DNA from: RUG714 sp964623515
GTDB lineage: Bacteria > Bacillota > Clostridia > Oscillospirales > Acutalibacteraceae
Direction: 5' to 3'
Assembly: GCA_964623515.1 (NCBI GenBank)
Contig: CAZURV010000005.1
Span: 26,361-90,360, forward strand
Length of the DNA: 64,000 nucleotides
Shown: one piece after another, positions 25,074 through 33,745 of the stretch
Layout: every line of letters begins with the position of its first letter
How positions within the stretch are numbered: position 1 is the stretch's first letter
Position numbers and translations under genes: made by a program
Notes under the pieces: model-generated
The model's database searches: none
What the model was told of the DNA's origin: nothing
The model's input: the letters and a program-made list of their open reading frames with translations, nothing else

Positions 25074-25652
25074 TTAGAGTTCACAGACTTTTCTGATTGA
25101 TGTTCTTATCATATCTATGCTTTGCGCGCAATTTTGAATTTCTCCGCTGTCCAGCATCAGGAGCGCTCCGTAAATCAAGGATCGTATTTCATATGTTTTG
25201 CGCATACTTATTTCTTTGGACAGGCCCGCGTTTTCACAGTGCCGTGAAATTAGTGCGGTTATTGTTTTGTCTATATCGGCTTTTGCAGATTTTTGTTTTT
25301 CGTCCATATTTCTCGGATTCATCAAAAGTATGCTTCTGAAATTCGGATTTGCTAGCCAAAAACGCACGTAAGCAACAGAAATTTCTTCGATTTGTTTTTT
25401 TGTACCGCTGTAAATTTTGATAATTTGGTTTTCCAGGAGTTTCCATTGCCCGGAAATATATTTGATGATTTCAAGGATTAAATCGTCTTTATTTTTAAAA
25501 TGCTTATATGGCGCGGCACAGGATACATTGCATTGTGCGGCCACTCGTCTCAGGGAAAAATCGGTCAGTCCGTGTTCCTCGATTTCACTGATACCGCATA
25601 TTATAAGTCGCTTTTTCACCGTATCGTAACGTTCCGTAAAATCACTTCCCAT
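25074..25652 (-). CDS. TetR-family transcriptional regulator
   Basis: 192 residues. The N-terminal helix-turn-helix (about 28-60, DFSLRRVAAQCNVSCAAPYKHFKNKDDL) has the TetR pattern with the ending YKHFKNKDDLI. The helical C-terminal domain (65-190) resembles the WHG-type TetR ligand domain (AYVRFWLANPNFRSILL). The ATG is only nine bases from repeat copy D and has no good Shine-Dalgarno; a GTG 33 bases downstream is an alternative. It probably controls itself and the lipoprotein encoded downstream. Ligand unknown. Confidence 0.88.
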   Translation of the reverse strand: MGSDFTERYDTVKKRLIICGISEIEEHGLTDFSLRRVAAQCNVSCAAPYKHFKNKDDLILEIIKYISGQWKLLENQIIKIYSGTKKQIEEISVAYVRFWLANPNFRSILLMNPRNMDEKQKSAKADIDKTITALISRHCENAGLSKEISMRKTYEIRSLIYGALLMLDSGEIQNCAQSIDMIRTSIRKVCEL

Positions 25653-25660
25653 ATAAATTT

Positions 25661-25838
25661 TATAACCTGTTCGCCGATATTCCCCGTCTCTTAGGCGGCA
25701 GGGTCCATTTCAGCATTTCAGTGGGAGATTATCACTCCCGCTGAAACCCTGAAGAGCGAACGCTCCCTGCGTAGGGTGCAATCGTTCGCAAGCCCTGTTT
25801 CAAGCGAGCTTGATGGAGCACTGCTCCGATTTAAAATC
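25661..25838 (+). repeat. Interspersed structured repeat, copy D (full length)
   Basis: A complete family member from TATAACCTGTTCGCC to CCGATTTAAAATC. Blocks in order: stem 1 (CCGTCTCTTAGGCGGC), stem 2 (GGGAGATTATCACTCCCGCTG), stem 3 (GAGCGAACGCTC), stem 4 (CAAGCGAGCTTG) and stem 5 (GGAGCACTGCTCC). It closely matches copies F and G. Confidence 0.95.
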
Positions 25839-25950
25839 CGTAATGTTCTTATCCAGTGTATCATAAGTTTTGTGCATATTCAAGAAGAACAGCCGGTATT
25901 TCTTATGAAATCTCGCCCCGCCGGACTTTTCTCTATTTTCTTGAACCTTA

Positions 25951-25978
25951 TTGACTTTAAATTATTTTATAGTATAAT
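25951..25978 (+). promoter_or_regulatory. Promoter of the aromatic amino-acid operon
   Basis: TTGACT (25951-25956), 16-base spacer, TATAAT (25973-25978), embedded in a TAGTATAATACTA near-palindrome. Confidence 0.85.
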
Positions 25979-25995
25979 ACTAATATATTCGTGTT

Positions 25996-26012
25996 AGTTA
26001 ACAGCGTTAACT
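25996..26012 (+). promoter_or_regulatory. Candidate operator or RNA hairpin of the aromatic operon
   Basis: A perfect dyad AGTTAAC-AGC-GTTAACT located about 11-27 bases after the expected transcription start and four bases before the AAAGGAG site. As DNA it is a good dimeric repressor site; as RNA a weak hairpin next to the ribosome binding site. Confidence 0.55.
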
Positions 26013-26027
26013 TTGAAAGGAGAGATT

Positions 26028-27212
26028 ATGAACGAACAAAGCTTTAAATACGGCAGTGAACCGTCTGTTATCAGAGAACTGTTTGAATACGGCAATGAAA
26101 GAAAAAAAATTGCCGGAGAGGAAAATGTTTATGATTACAGTTTAGGCAATCCGAGTATTCCTGCACCGGACATCGTGAACCAAACTTTGATTAAGCTGAT
26201 AACCGAAACGCCGTCAACGCTTTTGCACGGCTATACCTCCGGACCCGGAGATATGACCGTGAGAAAAAAAGTTGCGGAGTATATATCGAATGTGTTTAAA
26301 TGCAAGGTAGATGCGGGGCTGGTTTATATGACAGTCGGCGCGGCGGCATCCGTTAAAATCTCACTGAACGCAGTTGTATCGCCCGGAGAAGAAATTTTGA
26401 CATTTGCTCCGTTTTTTCCTGAATACAGAGTTTTTGCCGAGGGTATGGGTGCTTCTTTTAAACCTGTGCTTTGCACAAACGGAAGTTTTCAGCCTGATAT
26501 TGAAGCGTTTGCAAATGCTGTTACGGAGAAAACATCGGCAGTAATCATCAATTCTCCGAATAACCCGTCCGGTGTCGTATTCGGAACGGATATGATTCGT
26601 GGAATTGCAGATGTTTTATATAAAAAACAACATGAATACGGGCATCCGATTTATATTATATCCGACGAGCCCTACAGGGAACTTGTTTATAATAACACGG
26701 AAGTTCCGTATATCCCGAATTATTACGGCAATACAATCGTAGCGTATTCATTTTCAAAATCGCTGTCGCTTCCCGGTGAGCGCATAGGGTATATTTTCGT
26801 TGCTCCCGAATGTGAAGACGCACAGCGTGTCTTTGCCGCAGTATGCGGTGCAGGCAGGAGACTTGGCTTCGTTTGCGCTCCGAGTTTGTTTCAAAAGCTG
26901 ATTCCGTACTGCCTCGGTAAAACTTCCGATATAAGCGCTTATAAGAAAAACAGAGATTTGCTCTGTGCAGCGCTTACAGAGTACGGATATGAATTTGCAG
27001 AACCGGACGGAGCTTTTTACCTTTTTGTTAAAGCGCTTGAACCGGATGCGAAAAAGTTTTCGGATAGGGCTGCGAAAAATTATGATTTACTGTTTGTTCC
27101 GAGCGACAGCTTCGGAGTTGAGGGGTATGTCAGAATTTCATACTGCGTATCGGAGGATATGATAAGAAGATCTCTTCCGGCGTTTAAAGCTTTGGCGGAG
27201 GAATACAGATAA
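26028..27212 (+). CDS. PLP-dependent class I/II aminotransferase (probable aromatic aminotransferase)
   Basis: 394 residues from ATG 26028 with AAAGGAG six bases upstream. Fold-type I hallmarks: NSPNNPSGVV, the cofactor-phenol-binding SDEPYRELVY, and the Schiff-base lysine K244 in SFSKSLSLPGERIGY, with the conserved Arg of the same motif. C-terminal RISYC supplies the substrate-carboxylate arginine. It is the first gene of a Phe/Tyr operon, so the likely reaction is transamination of phenylpyruvate and 4-hydroxyphenylpyruvate; aspartate could also be a substrate. Confidence 0.9.
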   Translation: MNEQSFKYGSEPSVIRELFEYGNERKKIAGEENVYDYSLGNPSIPAPDIVNQTLIKLITETPSTLLHGYTSGPGDMTVRKKVAEYISNVFKCKVDAGLVYMTVGAAASVKISLNAVVSPGEEILTFAPFFPEYRVFAEGMGASFKPVLCTNGSFQPDIEAFANAVTEKTSAVIINSPNNPSGVVFGTDMIRGIADVLYKKQHEYGHPIYIISDEPYRELVYNNTEVPYIPNYYGNTIVAYSFSKSLSLPGERIGYIFVAPECEDAQRVFAAVCGAGRRLGFVCAPSLFQKLIPYCLGKTSDISAYKKNRDLLCAALTEYGYEFAEPDGAFYLFVKALEPDAKKFSDRAAKNYDLLFVPSDSFGVEGYVRISYCVSEDMIRRSLPAFKALAEEYR

Positions 27213-27213
27213 T

Positions 27214-28311
27214 ATGGATAAATTACAGAGTTCCAGAGAAAAGATAAATAAGATAGACAAGCAGATGGCGGAGCTGTTCGAAAGCCGTATGAAAATTGTG
27301 AAAAACATCGGCGAATACAAAACGGAGCATGGTATGCCCGTTGTGGATACGGAGCGGGAAAATGGCGTTGCAACAAGAAATTCGGCTTATATCGCGGATG
27401 ATGAAATCCGCTCTTACTATATGAATTTTATAAGAGATGTTATGGATATTTCCCGCCGTTATCAGCACAGGATTCTCCAGGGAATGAAAGTTGCTTACTG
27501 CGGCGTGGAGGGCGCGTTTGCCTGTATTGCGGCAGAGAAAATTTTTCCGGACGGGAATCTGGTTCCCTATGGTGATTTTACCGACGCATATCGTTCGGTT
27601 GTAAGCGGTGAATCGGACTGTGCCGTGCTTCCGATAGAAAACAGCTTTGTCGGAGAAGTAGGCCAGGTTATTGATTTGATGTTTTCGGGGAACCTTTATA
27701 TTAACGGCGTTTATGAGCTTTCCGTAACGCAGAATCTGCTTGGCATAAAAGGATCCGATCTTAAGAAAATAAAAAAGGTTGTCAGTCACCAGCAGGCGCT
27801 TAGCCAGTGTTATGAATATATCAAGGAACACGGTTTTGAGGAAGAAAGCTGTGAGAATACGGCAATGGCGGCGAAAGCGATTGCAGATGCGGGAGATATG
27901 ACCATGGCGGCGATTGCGAGCAATGAAACCGCCGAGCTTTACGGTTTGGAAGTTATTGAAAAGAATATCAATACTTCCAATAAAAACACAACGCGTTTTG
28001 CTGTTTTCTCAAGATGTGAAGACAAAACAAAAGGTTATCATATGGGTGACCATTTTATTCTTGTTTTCACGGTTCGTCATGAAGCGGGAGCGCTTGCAAA
28101 AGCGATTAATATAATCGGTAAAAACGGATTTAATATGCGTATACTCCGTTCGCGTACAATGAAAGATTTGCTTTGGGAATACTATTTCTATATTGAGGCA
28201 GACGGAGATATACACAGTCCGCAGGGTCAGAATATGCTCGGAGAACTTTCTTCATGTTGCGGTAGATTGAAAGTTGCGGGTACATTTTCACATAACAATG
28301 AATTGGAATAA
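27214..28311 (+). CDS. pheA: Bifunctional chorismate mutase/prephenate dehydratase (P-protein)
   Basis: 365 residues. An AroQ-type chorismate mutase (1-85, REKINKIDKQMAELFESRMKIV) is followed by prephenate dehydratase (about 91-275, KVAYCGVEGAFACIAAE, PIENSFVGEVGQ, and the TRF motif in NKNTTRFAVF) and an ACT domain (280-350). It makes phenylpyruvate from chorismate. The ACT domain normally gives Phe feedback inhibition through GALV and ESRP motifs; here they read AGALAKA and LRSRTM, so feedback may be altered. It starts one base after the aminotransferase. Confidence 0.96.
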   Translation: MDKLQSSREKINKIDKQMAELFESRMKIVKNIGEYKTEHGMPVVDTERENGVATRNSAYIADDEIRSYYMNFIRDVMDISRRYQHRILQGMKVAYCGVEGAFACIAAEKIFPDGNLVPYGDFTDAYRSVVSGESDCAVLPIENSFVGEVGQVIDLMFSGNLYINGVYELSVTQNLLGIKGSDLKKIKKVVSHQQALSQCYEYIKEHGFEEESCENTAMAAKAIADAGDMTMAAIASNETAELYGLEVIEKNINTSNKNTTRFAVFSRCEDKTKGYHMGDHFILVFTVRHEAGALAKAINIIGKNGFNMRILRSRTMKDLLWEYYFYIEADGDIHSPQGQNMLGELSSCCGRLKVAGTFSHNNELE

Positions 28312-28316
28312 AAGAT

Positions 28317-29315
28317 ATGATTATTAAACTGGATTTAGGCAGAAACAGCTATGATATTGTGGTTGAACGCGGAGCGCTCGGCAGGGCGGATGCATTGCTC
28401 AGCCTGAACAGGCGTGTGCTCATTGTAACTGATGACGGTGTACCATCCGAATATGCAAAAAAAATAGCTTCATTCTGTGAGTATCCCGTAATAAAAACGG
28501 TTAAGCAAGGAGAAAAATCAAAATCAATAGAGGTTTGGCAGAGTTTGCTTTCCCTAATGCTGAAACACGGTTTTACCAGAACGGACTGCGTTGCCGCAGT
28601 CGGCGGCGGCGTTTGCGGCGATTTGGCGGGATTTGCGGCGGCCAGCTTTATGCGGGGAATTGATTTTTACAATATACCCACAACCTTGCTGTCGCAGGTG
28701 GACAGCTCTATAGGCGGTAAAACCGCCGTGAATTTGGATGGTATAAAAAATATCGTAGGTGCGTTTCATCAGCCGAAGAAGGTTATCATTGATCCCGATG
28801 TTCTTAAAACTCTGCCGAAACGTCAGCTTTCCAACGGACTTGCGGAAAGCATTAAAATGGCGCTCACATCTGATAAGGATCTTTTTACTTTGTTTGAAAA
28901 TAAGGATATTTATTCAAATTTGGACGATATTATCGTTAAGTCTTTGATGATAAAAAAACATGTTGTTGAGCAGGATGAAAAAGAGTCCGGATTTCGCAGG
29001 GTGCTGAATTTCGGGCATACAATAGGGCATGGGATTGAAGCGCAGGGAGAATTATATCACGGCGAATGTGTTGCACTCGGAATGATTCCGATGTGCTCGG
29101 AAAATGTGAAGGAGCGGCTTATCAGAGTGCTGCAAAAGGCTGATTTGCCGTATTATGGGGATATCGATTATCAGAATGTTTATAACGCCGCCGTGCATGA
29201 TAAAAAAGTTTCCGGAGGAAAGCTTACTGTCGTTTATGTAGATTCACCGGGCAGTTTTGAATTCAGGGAAATCTCCTTTGCGGATTTAAAAGAATTGATA
29301 AGGGGGGATTTGTGA
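28317..29315 (+). CDS. aroB: 3-dehydroquinate synthase
   Basis: 332 residues, slightly shorter than the usual 350-360. NAD-binding GGGVCGDLAGFAAASFMRG, PTTLLSQVDSSIGGKTAVN, and zinc ligands in the family positions (GLAESIKM, FGHTIGHGIE, LYHGECVALGM). It closes DAHP to 3-dehydroquinate, step two of the shikimate pathway. The ATG is five bases after pheA, and the stop codon overlaps aroC (TGATG). Confidence 0.97.
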   Translation: MIIKLDLGRNSYDIVVERGALGRADALLSLNRRVLIVTDDGVPSEYAKKIASFCEYPVIKTVKQGEKSKSIEVWQSLLSLMLKHGFTRTDCVAAVGGGVCGDLAGFAAASFMRGIDFYNIPTTLLSQVDSSIGGKTAVNLDGIKNIVGAFHQPKKVIIDPDVLKTLPKRQLSNGLAESIKMALTSDKDLFTLFENKDIYSNLDDIIVKSLMIKKHVVEQDEKESGFRRVLNFGHTIGHGIEAQGELYHGECVALGMIPMCSENVKERLIRVLQKADLPYYGDIDYQNVYNAAVHDKKVSGGKLTVVYVDSPGSFEFREISFADLKELIRGDL

Positions 29316-30403
29316 TGAAAAACACACTGGGCACAAGCGTAAGCGTAACGCTTTTTGGGGAAAGTCACGGAAACGCCGTAGGGGCGGTGCTGGATGGTAT
29401 GGCACCCGGCATAATTGTCGATGAAGATTTTATAGAACATCAGATGCTTTTGCGCAGAGGCGGCAATTCTCTTTCAACAGCCCGCAGAGAACCGGATAAA
29501 GTGAAAATCCTTTCCGGTGTTTTTAACGGAAAAACAACAGGGACTCCGATTTGTTTTATCATAGAGAATCAGGATCAGCACAGTAAAGATTATTTGAAAA
29601 CAAAAGGTTTTCTGCGTCCTTCACATGCCGATTATACGGCATACTGCAAATATCATGGTTTTGAGGATTTCCGTGGCGGCGGGCATTTTTCCGGCAGGAT
29701 AACTGCAGGGATTGTTGCGGCAGGAGCCGTGGCGCTCAGTGCTCTGAAAACAAAAAAAATATATATCGGAACACATATGCTTGCGTGCGCTGGCGTAAAG
29801 GACACAAACTTTACACCAAATTTAGAGGAAATAGAGGCTGTTAACAACTCCGATTTTCCTGTGTTGAACAGGGAAAGCGCAGAGAAAATGAAAACCGCAA
29901 TTATTGAGGCAAAAAGAGACGGAGACAGCGTTGGTGGAATCTTACAGACTGCTGTAATAGGCATGCCCGCAGGTATCGGAGAACCATGGTTTGATACGCT
30001 TGAGAGCGTGCTGGCGCACGGTATGTTTGCAATCCCCGCTGTAAAAGGCGTTGAGTTTGGCAGAGGCTTTGAATTTGCATCTATGCGCGGAAGTGAGGCA
30101 AACGATTCGTTTGAGATAAATGATGACAAAATTACAACTTCAACCAACAACAGCGGTGGAATCAACGGTGGTATTTCAAACGGAATGCCGATTATTATGA
30201 ATACGGTGGTTAAGCCCACCGCCTCCATATACAAGGAGCAGAAAACCGTGAATATGGAAACGAAAACAAACGAAGTTTTCCGTGTGCACGGGAGGCACGA
30301 TCCGGCAATTATTTATCGAGCCAGAGTAGTGGCAGACAGCGTTGCGGCGCTTGTAATCTGCGATATGCTTGCCCAGCGTTTCGGAACGGACTATCTTGGT
30401 TAA
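29315..30403 (+). CDS. aroC: Chorismate synthase
   Basis: 362 residues from ATG 29315, seven bases after AGGGGGGAT; a GTG three bases earlier is possible. Signatures: GESHGNAVGAVLDG near the N-terminus, RPSHADYTAYCKY, FRGGGHFSGRITA, and the C-terminal RHDPAIIYRARVVADSV. It eliminates phosphate from EPSP to make chorismate, using reduced FMN. Overlaps aroB by one base. Confidence 0.98.
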   Translation: MKNTLGTSVSVTLFGESHGNAVGAVLDGMAPGIIVDEDFIEHQMLLRRGGNSLSTARREPDKVKILSGVFNGKTTGTPICFIIENQDQHSKDYLKTKGFLRPSHADYTAYCKYHGFEDFRGGGHFSGRITAGIVAAGAVALSALKTKKIYIGTHMLACAGVKDTNFTPNLEEIEAVNNSDFPVLNRESAEKMKTAIIEAKRDGDSVGGILQTAVIGMPAGIGEPWFDTLESVLAHGMFAIPAVKGVEFGRGFEFASMRGSEANDSFEINDDKITTSTNNSGGINGGISNGMPIIMNTVVKPTASIYKEQKTVNMETKTNEVFRVHGRHDPAIIYRARVVADSVAALVICDMLAQRFGTDYLG

Positions 30404-30432
30404 TCCGTAATCTGTATGGAATGGAGATTAAA

Positions 30433-31683
30433 ATGATGTATGGTCTCATAGGTGAGAAACTTCCGCACAGCTTTTCAAAAGAGATTCACGAAAGCATTGC
30501 GGATTATGAATATAATTTAATTGAGATTAAAAAAGATGAACTGGATGTTTTTATGAAGTCCAGGAACTTCAGCGCTATAAACGTTACAATCCCGTATAAG
30601 CAGGACGTGATTCCTTATCTTGATTATATAAGCACTCGGGCTGAAAAGATCGGGGCGGTTAACACGATTGTGAATAAAGGCGGAAAGCTTTACGGGTATA
30701 ATACTGATTATTACGGTTTACGGTCGCTTATTGAAAAAAACAATGCTGATTTCACAGGAAAAAAAGTTCTGATTCTCGGTACCGGCGGAACATCAAAAAC
30801 GGCTTACTGCGTTGCGGATGATTTGGGTGCGTCGGTTATCAAAAAGGTCAGTCCGTTTGACGAACCGGGAGCGCTTTCCTATGAACAGGTTTATTCCGAT
30901 TATACCAACGCGGATTATATCATCAATGCTTCACCGTGCGGTATGTATCCCAACAACGGAGAATGTCCGATTATGCTGGATAAATTTTCTTCTTTAAGCG
31001 GTGTTTTTGACGTTATATATAATCCTTTGCGGTCGTCGCTTGTTATGCAGGCAAGGCAGGCGGGGATTACTGCCGAAGGTGGGCTTTATATGTTGATAGC
31101 GCAGGCGGTCAGAGCGTCTGAAATATTTACGGATATGGTTTTTCCGAAGGGAACTCTGGAAAAAGCGTTCCATAAAATCTTTGCTTCGAAGCAGAATATT
31201 GTTTTAACAGGTATGCCCGGAAGCGGAAAAACAACCAAGGGCAGACTTATCGCGGAAAAGCTCGGCAGAGAATTTATTGATACCGATGCACGGATTGCGG
31301 AAAAAGAAGGCAGAGAAATCAGTGAAATTTTTGCTTCGGACGGCGAGGCGTATTTCAGGAACAGGGAAGCGGAAGTTATTGCGGATGTTTCAAAACTCGG
31401 TGGCGTTGTGATAGGAACGGGCGGAGGAAGCATTCTGCGTACTGAAAATACAGTAAATCTTAAAAAGAACGGCAGAATATATTTTATTGACCGCGATTTG
31501 AACGACATTGCTCCTACGGGCAACAGACCGCTTTCCTCCAATATCCGTGATTTGAAAAAACGTTATAATGAGCGTTATTCTATATATAAAGATACAGCAG
31601 ATGTTCATATTCAATCACGCGGCATAGATGAAGACGCGGAAATCATACTCAGAGAGGTTTTTTTGAATGAAAATCAGGATTGA
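30433..31683 (+). CDS. aroE/aroK: Fused shikimate dehydrogenase-shikimate kinase (AroE-AroK)
   Basis: 416 residues from ATG 30433 (ATG 30436 also fits). Residues 1-250 are AroE: HSFSKEIH substrate loop (12-19), catalytic Lys56 (NVTIPYKQ) and Asp92 (GYNTDYYG), and the NADP loop GTGGTSKTA (116-124). Residues 255-416 are AroK: P-loop GMPGSGKT (260-267), DTDARIAEKEGREISEIF, FRNREAEV, GTGGGSI and the LID region TGNRPLSS. Shikimate made by the first domain is phosphorylated by the second. There is no internal stop or frameshift, so this is a true gene fusion. It overlaps aroA by 17 bases. Confidence 0.95.
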   Translation: MMYGLIGEKLPHSFSKEIHESIADYEYNLIEIKKDELDVFMKSRNFSAINVTIPYKQDVIPYLDYISTRAEKIGAVNTIVNKGGKLYGYNTDYYGLRSLIEKNNADFTGKKVLILGTGGTSKTAYCVADDLGASVIKKVSPFDEPGALSYEQVYSDYTNADYIINASPCGMYPNNGECPIMLDKFSSLSGVFDVIYNPLRSSLVMQARQAGITAEGGLYMLIAQAVRASEIFTDMVFPKGTLEKAFHKIFASKQNIVLTGMPGSGKTTKGRLIAEKLGREFIDTDARIAEKEGREISEIFASDGEAYFRNREAEVIADVSKLGGVVIGTGGGSILRTENTVNLKKNGRIYFIDRDLNDIAPTGNRPLSSNIRDLKKRYNERYSIYKDTADVHIQSRGIDEDAEIILREVFLNENQD

Positions 31684-32875
31684 AGCCGGAAAAGCGGCAG
31701 GAAAGATGAAAGCCCCTCCGTCAAAAAGCATGGCGCACAGGCTTCTTATATGCAGCGGCTTATCCAACGGTGAAAGTATTATTCACGGTATAGATAAGTC
31801 GGAAGATGTGCTTGCCACGGTAAGTTGTCTTGAGGCAATCGGCGTGCAGTGCAGTTTTCACGGAAATACAGTTCAGGTAAAAGGAACAGATGTACGGAAT
31901 ATGAAAAAACCGGATGTTTTGAACTGTCGGGAGAGCGGAAGCACGCAGAGGTTTTTCATTCCTATTTGTCTGCTCTCAGATGAAAGAATTGTGGTTTCGG
32001 GTGCGGACGGATTATTTAGGCGTCCTTTGAGTGTGTATGAAGCAATTTGCGGCAGTCAGGGTATCCTGTTTGAACAGAACGGAAATGAACTGATTTTGAA
32101 AGGGAAGCTTAAATCGGGTGTGTATCGTGTGAAGGGGAATATTTCAAGTCAGTTTATAAGCGGACTTATGTTTGCACTTCCGCTTTTAAAAGGCGATTCA
32201 CAAATCCATATCATTCCGCCTCTTGAAAGCAGAAGTTATATTGATTTAACGATAAGCGCACTTGAACGTTTCGGCGTTAAAGCGGTATGGAAGGATGATA
32301 AAACAATCTTTATAAAAGGTTCACAGAATTATACCGCGTGTGAAACCGAGGTTGAGGGAGATTATTCAAACGCCGCGTTTTTCGGCGCGTTGAACGCGTT
32401 TGGTTCCGATATTGAAATGAGCGGTCTGAATCCCGACAGTATACAGGGAGATAAGGTGTATAAAAAATGCATGGAAAAACTTCTTGCAGGCACACCCACC
32501 GTTTATTTGGGAGACTGTCCGGATTTGGCGCCTGTGCTGATGGCTGTTGCTGCGGCTGAAAACGGTGCTGTATTTAATGAAACCGGACGTCTTAAAATCA
32601 AGGAAAGCGACAGAGGAAGCGCTATGGCGGAAGAACTGAGAAAGTTCGGTACTGCGGTAACGGTTTATGAAAATTCGATCGTTGTTTATCCGTCTGAATT
32701 TCATAAGCCGGAAGAAACCTTATGCGGGCATAATGATCACCGCATTGTTATGGCGCTCAGCGTTTTGCTAACGCTCACCGGCGGCGAAATAGACGGTGCA
32801 GAGGCGGTAAATAAGAGTTTGCCTGATTTTTTTGAGCGCCTTAAAAATCTTGGAATAGGGGTTAGTGAAATATGA
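31667..32875 (+). CDS. aroA: 3-phosphoshikimate 1-carboxyvinyltransferase (EPSP synthase)
   Basis: 402 residues, shorter than the usual 425-430. Substrate-binding APPSKSMAHR near the N-terminus, ESGSTQRFFIPI in place of the common NSGTTxRL, SSQFISGLMFALPLL, and the C-terminal DRGSAMAEEL and HNDHRIVMAL. It condenses shikimate-3-phosphate with phosphoenolpyruvate. The variant motif resembles the class found in some anaerobic Firmicutes. It starts inside the aroE-aroK reading frame and overlaps tyrA by four bases (ATGA). Confidence 0.96.
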   Translation: MKIRIEAGKAAGKMKAPPSKSMAHRLLICSGLSNGESIIHGIDKSEDVLATVSCLEAIGVQCSFHGNTVQVKGTDVRNMKKPDVLNCRESGSTQRFFIPICLLSDERIVVSGADGLFRRPLSVYEAICGSQGILFEQNGNELILKGKLKSGVYRVKGNISSQFISGLMFALPLLKGDSQIHIIPPLESRSYIDLTISALERFGVKAVWKDDKTIFIKGSQNYTACETEVEGDYSNAAFFGALNAFGSDIEMSGLNPDSIQGDKVYKKCMEKLLAGTPTVYLGDCPDLAPVLMAVAAAENGAVFNETGRLKIKESDRGSAMAEELRKFGTAVTVYENSIVVYPSEFHKPEETLCGHNDHRIVMALSVLLTLTGGEIDGAEAVNKSLPDFFERLKNLGIGVSEI

Positions 32876-33726
32876 AATTCGGAAGAGACACAAAAGTGCT
32901 TATAGTCGGTCTCGGCCTCATGGGCGGTTCTTATGCGATGGCGCTTTCCAGAAAGGGATACAGCGTAAGGGCGATTTCCAGAAAACAGAGCACAATAGAT
33001 TATGCGCTTGCGCATAAAATGATTGAATACGGTGAAACAGAGGTTACAAAAGATCTTGTAGGCTGGGCGGATTTAACGGTTTTTGCGCTCTATCCGCATA
33101 TTTTTATACAGTGGATAGAACAATATAAATCTTATTTTAAACCCGGTTCGTATATAACCGACGTAACGGGTGTTAAAATGCCAATCGTAACAAAAATCCA
33201 GGACATTCTCAGGGATGACGTTGAGTTTATTCCGGCTCATCCGATGTGCGGACGTGAAGTATACGGCGTTGAAAATGCAGACGATCATATATTCAGCGAT
33301 GCTAACTTCATCGTTACACCAACTGAAAAAAATACGCCCGAAGCAATAGAACTGTGTAAGGATCTCGGCTGGATGATCGGATGCTATCATGTTTCAGAAT
33401 TAAGTATCGAAAAGCATGATGAGATGATTGGTTTTGTATCACAGCTTACGCATTGTATTGCCATAAGCCTTATGACATGCAATGAAACCGAAAATCTTGA
33501 AGAGTATACAGGCGACAGCTTCAGGGATTTAACGCGGATAGCAAATATAAACGATGAAATGTGGAGCGAGCTTTTTATAGCGAATAAGAAACCGCTTTTA
33601 AGGCAGATGAATTTGTTTGAAAATCAGTTTGAGGTTTTGAAGCAGATGATAGAAAATGAAGATATAAGCGGTATGCGGGAGGTTATGAAACGCTCTACCG
33701 AACGCAGAAAATTATTTAATAAATAA
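32872..33726 (+). CDS. tyrA: Prephenate dehydrogenase
   Basis: 284 residues. N-terminal dinucleotide loop GLGLMGGSYAMAL, DVTGVK, catalytic-site HPMCGREVYGVENA, and a helical dimerisation domain (SFRDLTRIANIN). It oxidises and decarboxylates prephenate to 4-hydroxyphenylpyruvate for tyrosine. It has neither a chorismate mutase nor an ACT domain, so it relies on PheA or another enzyme for prephenate and lacks the common regulatory domain. It overlaps aroA by four bases. Confidence 0.95.
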   Translation: MKFGRDTKVLIVGLGLMGGSYAMALSRKGYSVRAISRKQSTIDYALAHKMIEYGETEVTKDLVGWADLTVFALYPHIFIQWIEQYKSYFKPGSYITDVTGVKMPIVTKIQDILRDDVEFIPAHPMCGREVYGVENADDHIFSDANFIVTPTEKNTPEAIELCKDLGWMIGCYHVSELSIEKHDEMIGFVSQLTHCIAISLMTCNETENLEEYTGDSFRDLTRIANINDEMWSELFIANKKPLLRQMNLFENQFEVLKQMIENEDISGMREVMKRSTERRKLFNK

Positions 33727-33745
33727 AAAAGGGGAATTGAAAAAC

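Larger units (their letters stand above)
25653..26027. other. TetR-aromatic operon divergent intergenic region
   Basis: 375 bases. It holds repeat copy D (25661-25838), about 110 bases with no recognised feature, the aromatic operon promoter (25951-25978) and a dyad (25996-26012). Confidence 0.75.

Noticed and set aside
25979..26027. T-box or amino-acid attenuator in front of the aromatic operon
   Set aside because: The leader is only about 45 bases, with no T-box sequence, no specifier loop and no terminator.
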